A stretch of 11,430 nucleotides of DNA from the NCBI GenBank assembly GCA_002296185.1, contig DBHM01000025.1:1-11430 (forward strand). The letters run 5' to 3'. The notes under the pieces are model-generated. The model was not told the origin of the DNA, searched no databases, and was given only the letters and a program-made list of their open reading frames with translations. This document shows, in pieces, positions 1 through 5,532 of this stretch. This stretch comes from Alphaproteobacteria bacterium UBA828. GTDB taxonomy: Bacteria; Pseudomonadota; Alphaproteobacteria; UBA828. The position numbers and the translations under genes are program-made. The first letter of the stretch is position 1. Each line of letters opens with the position of its first letter.

Positions 1-1
1 G

Positions 2-544
2 GATTATGGAAAATTAACAGACCACAATGGTAAGGTGGTCGATTTTAGGAATGTAATAATTATTATGACAACTAATGCTGGTGCCTCTGAGCTAGCTAAG
101 CATGCAGTTGGTTTTGAGCGTCATTCTCGATCTGGTGAGGAAATGGACGCTATCAATAAATTATTTACAGCAGAGTTTAGGAATAGGTTAGATGCGGTGA
201 TTTCGTTTTCTGCACTTAATCCAGAAATTATTCGAATGGTAGTTGGAAAATTTATTATGCAATTAGAGGAACTACTTGCCGATCGAGATATTCATATTAG
301 GCTGACATCTAATGTTGAGGGGTGGCTTGCTAAAAAGGGTTTTGATCCAGTTTATGGCGCACGTCCACTTTCTCGTTTAATTCAGGATAAAATTAAAAAA
401 CCGCTTGCAGAAGAGATGTTATTTGGGAAACTTGAAAAGGGAGGAGACGTGGTTATTGATATTAAGGAGGGTAGACTCATCTTTGATATTGTCTCTAGGA
501 AAAGAAGAAAAGCGGATAAAATTAGTTCGTATGTATATGAATAA
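2..544 (+). CDS. clpA: ATP-dependent Clp protease ATP-binding subunit ClpA, C-terminal part (5' end outside window)
   Basis: ClpA is the AAA+ unfoldase that feeds substrates, including ClpS-delivered N-degron proteins, into the ClpP protease in the cytoplasm. The frame is open from base 2 and gives the last 180 residues; an internal GTG at 35 is not the true start. Visible in order are the second AAA+ domain with sensor-1 Asn in MTTNAG (residues 22-27 of the fragment), a ClpP-docking loop of the [LIV]-G-[FL] type reading VGF (36-38, bases 107-115), the arginine-finger motif FRNRLD (59-64), and the sensor-2 motif GARPLSRLIQD in the D2 small domain. The docking loop together with the absence of a ClpB-type C-terminus identifies ClpA rather than ClpB or ClpC. 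The tail is lysine/arginine rich. It converges on the acyltransferase gene with 29 nt between the two stop codons and no convincing hairpin terminator. clpS is not in the window. Confidence 0.95.
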   Translation, partial: DYGKLTDHNGKVVDFRNVIIIMTTNAGASELAKHAVGFERHSRSGEEMDAINKLFTAEFRNRLDAVISFSALNPEIIRMVVGKFIMQLEELLADRDIHIRLTSNVEGWLAKKGFDPVYGARPLSRLIQDKIKKPLAEEMLFGKLEKGGDVVIDIKEGRLIFDIVSRKRRKADKISSYVYE

Positions 545-573
545 AGGTACTCTAGGGTAATCTATGCTATCTA

Positions 574-1734
574 TCAATTTCGATAGGGCGAATACTTTGC
601 TATAGACTTAATTTCGTTATTAATCATAGTTGTTTCCTTGTTAAGATAGTTATTTACGGCATCTCTTAGTTCCTTATTCAAAATCCAATGCGCTGAATAT
701 GTCGGTGTAGGTAGATATCCTCTTGATAACTTGTGTAGACCTTGTGCTCCAGCTTCAACTCTAAATAATTGATTTCTAATGGAAAATTCTATAGCTCTAT
801 AATAGCATAATTCAAAATGTAAAAACGGATGACTTTCTATGCATCCCCAATTTCTGCCGTACATGACACTATTGCCAATTAGGTTTAAAGCGCCAGCGAT
901 TGGTTTACCGTTACGTTCGGCAATAAAGATTACAATCTGTTCCGGCATTAGTTGACTTAATAGACTGAAAAATTCTCGTGTAAGGTATGGTATGCCCCAT
1001 TTGCGATTGGTAGTATTATTATAAAAGAAATAGAAGTGGTCCCAATGGTGTTCTTTTATTTCTAATCCTTTTAATTCAGATATAGTTATATCCCCTTCAA
1101 AAAAATTTCTACGTTCACGATTAATTTTCTTTCTTTTTCTGGATGACAAAGATGAAAGGAAGTCTTCAAAACTCTTATAATTGGAATTTTTCCAATGGAA
1201 TTGGATACCTGTCCTTTGCATTAATCCAGTCTTGCCAAGAAAATTCCAGTCTTGTTCACTGGGAAAAGTGATATGAATAGATGAGGCATTTAGAGTTTTG
1301 CATTGGTCTAATGCCGTATTTATAATTTTATCTCTTACTTCTTGTGGGGAACACGCAATTGGAGATACTAAAATTCTAGGGCCTGTAACCGGAGAAAAGG
1401 GGACAGAAACCTGTAATTTTGGGTAATAATTTCCTCCTGCTTGAGAAAATGCGTCCGCCCAACCATGGTCGAAAACATATTCTCCTGCAGAGTGATTTTT
1501 AAGGTACATGGGCATAGCACCAACTAGAACATTATTTTGTCTAATTAGTATGTGTCGGGGTAGCCAACCAGTCTCAGCATTAGCTGATCCACTTTGTTCA
1601 AGTGCATAAAAGAAAGCATGGCGCATAAAAGGATGATCAGAGTCTAGGCATCGATCCCAATCAAGTTCATTTACTTTATTTATAGATCCACAAATCTCAG
1701 CTGTAAGGGCGTTTGTTGGTTTATTTTTCGTCAT
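574..1734 (-). CDS. COG3146 FemAB-like N-acyltransferase (GNAT fold, PF04339-type)
   Basis: This 386-residue protein belongs to the predicted N-acyltransferase family COG3146 (formerly DUF482), which is related to the FemAB and GNAT folds. Its substrate is not established. Family signatures are clear: an N-terminal segment HPFMRHAFFYALEQSGS (34-50), then a block with HSAGEYVFDHGWADAF and YYPKLQVSVPFSPVTGPR (81-120). A basic RKRKKINRERR stretch lies mid-protein. The C-terminal motifs are SHPFLHFELCYYRAIEF and VEAGAQGLHKLSRGYLPTPT, ending in TYSAHWI. There is no signal peptide or membrane segment. The length is normal for the family. The start is 24 nt after the ThDP-enzyme stop, with no clear Shine-Dalgarno sequence, so it is probably the last gene of that operon. 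From general knowledge this family is often found near clpA in alphaproteobacteria, and here the two genes are convergent neighbours. Family assignment is firm; function is unknown. Confidence 0.88.
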   Translation of the reverse strand: MTKNKPTNALTAEICGSINKVNELDWDRCLDSDHPFMRHAFFYALEQSGSANAETGWLPRHILIRQNNVLVGAMPMYLKNHSAGEYVFDHGWADAFSQAGGNYYPKLQVSVPFSPVTGPRILVSPIACSPQEVRDKIINTALDQCKTLNASSIHITFPSEQDWNFLGKTGLMQRTGIQFHWKNSNYKSFEDFLSSLSSRKRKKINRERRNFFEGDITISELKGLEIKEHHWDHFYFFYNNTTNRKWGIPYLTREFFSLLSQLMPEQIVIFIAERNGKPIAGALNLIGNSVMYGRNWGCIESHPFLHFELCYYRAIEFSIRNQLFRVEAGAQGLHKLSRGYLPTPTYSAHWILNKELRDAVNNYLNKETTMINNEIKSIAKYSPYRN

Positions 1735-1758
1735 AGTAACATTTATATAAATTCTATT

Positions 1759-3396
1759 TTATTCCATCTTGAGTCCAGTTCCACTCAGGTCTCTAAGGTC
1801 TGTTAATATGTGAATCAATGAAGGTTCTCCACACTGAAGGGCTTCCTGAAGTGCTGGTTGGAACTCATCTGTCTCTTTTACAGTCCAGGCCTGGGCACCC
1901 CATGCACGAGCTGTTGCCGCAAAATCTGGACTTTTGGTAAGAGTACCATAGTTGCTCTCTGGTCCATATTTTACATATTGGTGCATTGCAATGGTTCCAT
2001 ATGCTGAGTTATCGCAAACTATAACAACTATTGCTTTTTGGTTTTCAACCGCTGAAATAAGTTCTTGGCCTGTCATCATGAATCCACCATCTCCTGCGAC
2101 CGCAACAACCTGACGATTGGGGAATGCAATTTTAGCACCTAATGCGGCTGGCACACTATATCCCATAGCACCAACAGCAGGGCCTGCTTGTGCTCGAGAA
2201 TGTCTGAATGATCCATGGCGTTGAAACCATGTAGAGAAATTTCCTGCATCACAAGTCATTATACCATCTCTAGGGAGTATATCGCTTAGATCAGCCGCTA
2301 TTTTTGCCAGGTTTACCGGTCCAATTGAATAATTTATATCTGAGTTTGTCCAGTTTCGATAACTCTTACTGACCTTTGAGCGCCATTCTAGACGATTTTT
2401 TGGGGGGCTTTCCGGGAGAATTCCCATTAGCATATTAAGTGTGGGTATAGTATCTGCTGATATTCCAATAGATGGTTTATTATTAACTAAGCTTGAAGAG
2501 TCTGGGAAGACTTGTATCAATGACTGGTTTGGGGTCACAAGTTCAAAGTCCATGGATGTGGCTCCATCCATTCTTGTTCCTAAACCTATAACTACATCAA
2601 CCTCATTCCAGAAATCTTTTTGATAATCCATAAGAGTTAAACCAAAGTGACCAAAGTAGCAGGGGTTCTCTGAATTGATAACACCCTGTCTTCGGAATCC
2701 AGAAACAACACCCGCACCTATTTGATTTGCAAATCTTTCTATTAGCTCGTTACATCTTTCAAAATTAACCATTTCTCCAGCAATAATTACTGGATATTTT
2801 GAATTTTTAATTATATTAGCAGCTGATTCTATATCCCTTTGTTCCGGATTAATCACCTTCCTTGGACCGAATGGTGTTTGTATACTTGTTTGGGTTTGAT
2901 CAAAGCCTACATCTTCTGGGAGTGAGATGATGACAGGGCCAGGTCGTCCATCGAGAGCGTAATGTAATCCCTCTGCAGTTGCTTTGCTAACATCATCAGC
3001 AGTTAGTGGTTCAAATACAGCTTTTGCAACTCCATCAAACATTTTTCGATAATCGATTTCTTGAAATGACTCTCGTCCCAATTGATTTGTAGGAACTTGT
3101 CCAACAAACATTACCAAAGGGTTGCTGTCTTGCTTTGCGGTATGAATCCCAATTGAAGCATTAGTAGCTCCAGGTCCTCTGGTAACAAAAGCTACACCAG
3201 GCGTGCTGGTAAGTCGCCCATAGCAATCAGCAGCAAATGAGGCGCCAGATTCGTGTCTGGTATTTATAAAAGTGATATTATTCCTATAAATGCGCATTGC
3301 CTCAAGGACAGACAGATAACTCTCCCCGGGTACTCCAAAGACATGTTTTATATTATGTTTAAGAAGAGTCTGAACTAGAGATTCACCACCATTCAT
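1759..3396 (-). CDS. ThDP-dependent enzyme, acetolactate synthase large-subunit-like
   Basis: This 545-residue COG0028 enzyme uses thiamine diphosphate to cleave or join 2-oxoacids. The N-terminal pyrimidine-binding domain carries FGVPGESYL (20-28), the catalytic Glu49 in TRHESGA, and RGPGATNA (73-80). A central domain lies at about 190-325. The C-terminal pyrophosphate-binding domain has the Mg/ThDP motif starting GDGG (435-438) and ending at Asn463 in CDNSAYGT. Glu49 argues against glyoxylate carboligase, which has Val there. The segment after the ThDP motif reads AYGTIAMHQ, which resembles uncharacterised acetolactate-synthase-like proteins of proteobacteria rather than IlvB or IlvI, and no ilvH/ilvN regulatory subunit lies nearby. 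The C-terminus is short, ending soon after the last strand. A modest AGG lies upstream of the ATG. The gene is 13 nt after ridA and 24 nt before the acyltransferase gene. The class is secure; the reaction (carboligase, decarboxylase or other) is not. Confidence 0.88.
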   Translation of the reverse strand: MNGGESLVQTLLKHNIKHVFGVPGESYLSVLEAMRIYRNNITFINTRHESGASFAADCYGRLTSTPGVAFVTRGPGATNASIGIHTAKQDSNPLVMFVGQVPTNQLGRESFQEIDYRKMFDGVAKAVFEPLTADDVSKATAEGLHYALDGRPGPVIISLPEDVGFDQTQTSIQTPFGPRKVINPEQRDIESAANIIKNSKYPVIIAGEMVNFERCNELIERFANQIGAGVVSGFRRQGVINSENPCYFGHFGLTLMDYQKDFWNEVDVVIGLGTRMDGATSMDFELVTPNQSLIQVFPDSSSLVNNKPSIGISADTIPTLNMLMGILPESPPKNRLEWRSKVSKSYRNWTNSDINYSIGPVNLAKIAADLSDILPRDGIMTCDAGNFSTWFQRHGSFRHSRAQAGPAVGAMGYSVPAALGAKIAFPNRQVVAVAGDGGFMMTGQELISAVENQKAIVVIVCDNSAYGTIAMHQYVKYGPESNYGTLTKSPDFAATARAWGAQAWTVKETDEFQPALQEALQCGEPSLIHILTDLRDLSGTGLKME

Positions 3397-3409
3397 ATTC
3401 TATTACCTA

Positions 3410-3883
3410 TTAGTAAGTTTCCCAAATTGATTCTATTTCTACCGCACTATCCATTGGCAGTGAAGTGCAGCCTATTGCTGACCTTGAATGCTCGCCTGAA
3501 TCAGCAAAAATGTCTTTAATGAGATCTGAGGCTCCATTTGCAACCTTTGGATGGTCACAAAAGCTCGGAACGCAAGCAACAAAAACTTTTAAATTTATAC
3601 ATCTGGATACTGTACTTAAATTTCCATCGCAAGCCATCTTTAATTGAGACAGTGTATTAATGCAGCAATTTTTAGCTGCATTATATCCATCTTGTGTACT
3701 AAGATTATCGCCAATTTTTCCTTTAAACGTCTTATCTTCACCCAAAAAACATATTTGGCCTGAGATGAATATTAAATTCTGTGTCTTTATGAAGGGTACA
3801 TAGGATGCTACTGGATTAGGGGGGGTGGGAAGTTTTATATCCAGATCCCTTAATTTTTTTTCAATATCTAAGTCTATCTTCAT
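3410..3883 (-). CDS. RidA family (YjgF/YER057c/UK114-like) protein
   Basis: RidA-fold proteins are small trimeric cytosolic enzymes; the best known hydrolyse reactive enamine/imine intermediates made by PLP enzymes. This 157-residue member is longer than canonical RidA (about 128) and resembles the group that starts with a PPNPVASYVP segment (21-30). It continues with NLIFISGQ (36-43), GKIGDNLSTQDGYNAAKNC (55-73) and NGASDLIKDIF (116-126). The conserved acid-binding arginine is Arg134 in HSRSAIG. The protein ends LPMDSAVEIESIWETY. The start is 2 nt after the dehydrogenase stop with no strong Shine-Dalgarno sequence, so translation is probably coupled. A run of seven C on the coding strand (bases 3819-3825) lies at codons 20-23. 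The pairing with a hydroxyacid dehydrogenase and a ThDP enzyme suggests work on a 2-oxoacid or imine-linked pathway, but the true substrate is unknown, so I give no gene symbol. Confidence 0.88.
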   Translation of the reverse strand: MKIDLDIEKKLRDLDIKLPTPPNPVASYVPFIKTQNLIFISGQICFLGEDKTFKGKIGDNLSTQDGYNAAKNCCINTLSQLKMACDGNLSTVSRCINLKVFVACVPSFCDHPKVANGASDLIKDIFADSGEHSRSAIGCTSLPMDSAVEIESIWETY

Positions 3884-3885
3884 AG

Positions 3886-4851
3886 TCAGTTTACTTTATT
3901 TGGAGGTGAAATTCCTGCAAAGAATATTTTTAAGTTCTCTAATGCCTGGAATCCCATACCATTCCTACCTTCGAAAGTTGCGCTTCCTATATGGGGAAGA
4001 AGAAAAGTATTACTCAAGTCTATGTATCTTTTTTCAACATTAGGTTCATCACAGAAAACGTCTAATCCAGCTGCATATATTTGATTTGTTTCTAATGCAT
4101 TTATTAGTGCTTCATCATCAATGACTTCTCCGCGAGAAGTATTGATGACAATAGCTCCTTTAGGAAGCATTAGAATACGGTCTGAGTTTAGAAAGTTTCT
4201 TGTTGTTTCTGTTAGCGAGCAATTTAATGAAAGAATATCAGAGGATTTTAAAAGAGACTCATTCGTTTCATGATAGTTAGCCCCAAGTTCTAAAGACTCT
4301 GGAAGTCTTGAGCGATTGTGATAGTGAATTTCAAGACCAAATCCACGGGCTCTTTCTGCTAGAGCGCGGCCTATTCTACCCATACCAAGTATACCAAGTC
4401 GTTTCCCAGAAAGGCTTTGTCCTAACATAAATTCTGTGTGCCATCCGGACCATTGATTTTGACGTATAAGATTGTCTGCTTCAACAGCTCTTCTTGCTGT
4501 TCCCAGAATTAATAGCATTGCTATCTCAGCTGTTGGAATAGTTACTGAATCGGGAGAGTTGGTGACGGTTATTCCACGCTTTGCCGCATATTGGAAATCA
4601 ATATTTTCGTAACCAGCAGTGTAGCATGAAATAATTTTAACAGAGCTTGGTAAATCATTTATTACCGATTTATCTATTTTATCATTAGAGCATATTAGAA
4701 TACCGTCTACATCATTTGACTTGTTTATTAAAGTTTTTTTGCTAAATAAAGAGTCAGACGGATTATACTTTACATTGAAATCCAGATCAGCTTTTTTCTT
4801 TACAGCTTCCGGCATCCTTCGTGTGATAAGTATAGTTTTTTTTTCACTCAT
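3886..4851 (-). CDS. D-isomer-specific 2-hydroxyacid dehydrogenase (glyoxylate/hydroxypyruvate reductase-like)
   Basis: This enzyme is expected to interconvert a 2-oxoacid and a D-2-hydroxyacid with NAD(P)H in the cytoplasm. At 321 residues it has normal length. The split catalytic domain occupies roughly residues 1-100 and 290-321, with the nucleotide-binding domain between them. Visible features are ISCYTAGYENID (75-86), the Rossmann glycine motif GMGRIG (156-161), the catalytic Arg240 in NTSRGEVID, Glu269 in DVFCDEP, and His287 in LLPHIGSAT. Arg180 and Arg182 in YHNRSR follow the second beta strand and favour NADPH, as in GhrB/GRHPR-type reductases. The gene starts 103 nt after the rpmG stop and is the first of four tightly spaced genes. 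Its ATG has no obvious Shine-Dalgarno sequence. Family and catalytic residues are clear. The substrate (glyoxylate, hydroxypyruvate or another 2-oxoacid) is inference. Confidence 0.92.
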   Translation of the reverse strand: MSEKKTILITRRMPEAVKKKADLDFNVKYNPSDSLFSKKTLINKSNDVDGILICSNDKIDKSVINDLPSSVKIISCYTAGYENIDFQYAAKRGITVTNSPDSVTIPTAEIAMLLILGTARRAVEADNLIRQNQWSGWHTEFMLGQSLSGKRLGILGMGRIGRALAERARGFGLEIHYHNRSRLPESLELGANYHETNESLLKSSDILSLNCSLTETTRNFLNSDRILMLPKGAIVINTSRGEVIDDEALINALETNQIYAAGLDVFCDEPNVEKRYIDLSNTFLLPHIGSATFEGRNGMGFQALENLKIFFAGISPPNKVN

Positions 4852-4954
4852 TTTGTCGACATAAATTAATTAAATTCTAGAGTATTAGCGTATCCCATTA
4901 TCTAATTAACTCATTGTTGTTTCTCTGCGGGATATCTCTTTCCAAATAGAAATC

Positions 4955-5122
4955 TTATTTTATCTTAGACTCTTTAAAGTCGACGTGTTTCCGTGCAACT
5001 GGATCGTACTTTCGGAGAGTTAGTTTCTCGTCTCCTGACTTGGGATTCCTTCGTGTTGTATAATAGAACCCAGTACCGGCAGAGCTTACTAATTTGATGA
5101 TTATGCTGTTAGATTTAGCCAT
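4955..5122 (-). CDS. rpmG: 50S ribosomal protein L33
   Basis: This is the small large-subunit ribosomal protein bL33, 55 residues. The translation starts MAKSNSIIIKLVSSAGTGF and continues with YYTTRRNPKSG and the family hallmark LRKYDPVARKHVDFKESKIK at the C-terminus. There is no cysteine, so it is the zinc-free (C-minus) form. The length is exactly that of proteobacterial L33. A promoter candidate lies immediately upstream (5165-5192), giving a leader of about 36 nt. Only a weak purine stretch precedes the ATG. No intrinsic terminator is apparent downstream, so read-through into the dehydrogenase operon is possible. Confidence 0.97.
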   Translation of the reverse strand: MAKSNSIIIKLVSSAGTGFYYTTRRNPKSGDEKLTLRKYDPVARKHVDFKESKIK

Positions 5123-5164
5123 GATTTAGTCTCGCAAGCATAGAAGTTTTTAAAATTAAAGCAG

Positions 5165-5192
5165 AACATAAACAGGATGTCTCAACTGTCAA
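5165..5192 (-). promoter_or_regulatory. Candidate sigma-70-type promoter for rpmG
   Basis: On the - strand a perfect -35 hexamer TTGACA (5187-5192) is followed after 16 nt by TATGTT (5165-5170), a 4 of 6 match to the -10 consensus. It lies in the only gap upstream of rpmG, with a start point expected near 5158. Visible sequence only; not tested. Confidence 0.5.
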
Positions 5193-5216
5193 CCCTATCA
5201 GAATGTCGATAACAAA

Positions 5217-5444
5217 TTATTTTTCTTCTTTTAATAGCTTTATGCCGGCCGGTGTGATTTTACAAACGAGCCAGTTTGGCTTTATAGGGTTATGTTTCCA
5301 GGGCTCCGCCCAGCCGGCTTTAATGCAAGCCTGAATTGTTCTGTTGCCAATTTGTTGGCCATTCTCATTAAATATCGGGAGTTTACCACCAGGTTGATCA
5401 AGGCCTCTACTAAGCCAGCGGATTTGTGTGGGTGTTGGTCTCAT
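5217..5444 (-). CDS. Small conserved-looking protein of unknown function, possible winged-helix fold
   Basis: This 75-residue protein starts MRPTPTQIRWLSRGLDQPGG and is neutral to mildly basic. It has the pattern of a small alpha/beta domain: a helix at 5-15, a glycine-containing turn and a short strand (KLPIF), a helix around NRTIQACIKAGW (33-44), and a strand KPNWLVCKITPAGIKLLKEEK at the end. The closing ITPAGIKLL resembles the strand-helix end of many winged-helix DNA-binding proteins (typically LTxxGxxLL), so a nucleic-acid-binding role is possible but unproven. I recall similar short alphaproteobacterial proteins but no characterised function. It lies 88 nt downstream of topA and upstream of the rpmG promoter candidate, on the same strand. 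A purine stretch AAAGGG sits about 14 nt before the ATG. Its codons look richer in G and C than its surroundings, which supports it being real. Confidence 0.72.
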   Translation of the reverse strand: MRPTPTQIRWLSRGLDQPGGKLPIFNENGQQIGNRTIQACIKAGWAEPWKHNPIKPNWLVCKITPAGIKLLKEEK

Positions 5445-5532
5445 AGTTACTTTTAGCCCTTTAGTGATTATTTTTATGCTGCTTTTTGAACTAACTTCCT
5501 GAAACGCCCCTAATATGGATCACGCATTAATA

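Noticed and set aside
571..586. CTATC/GATAG inverted repeat at the clpA-acyltransferase junction as a bidirectional terminator
   Set aside because: Only five base pairs and no T-tract on either side; it also overlaps the end of the acyltransferase coding sequence.
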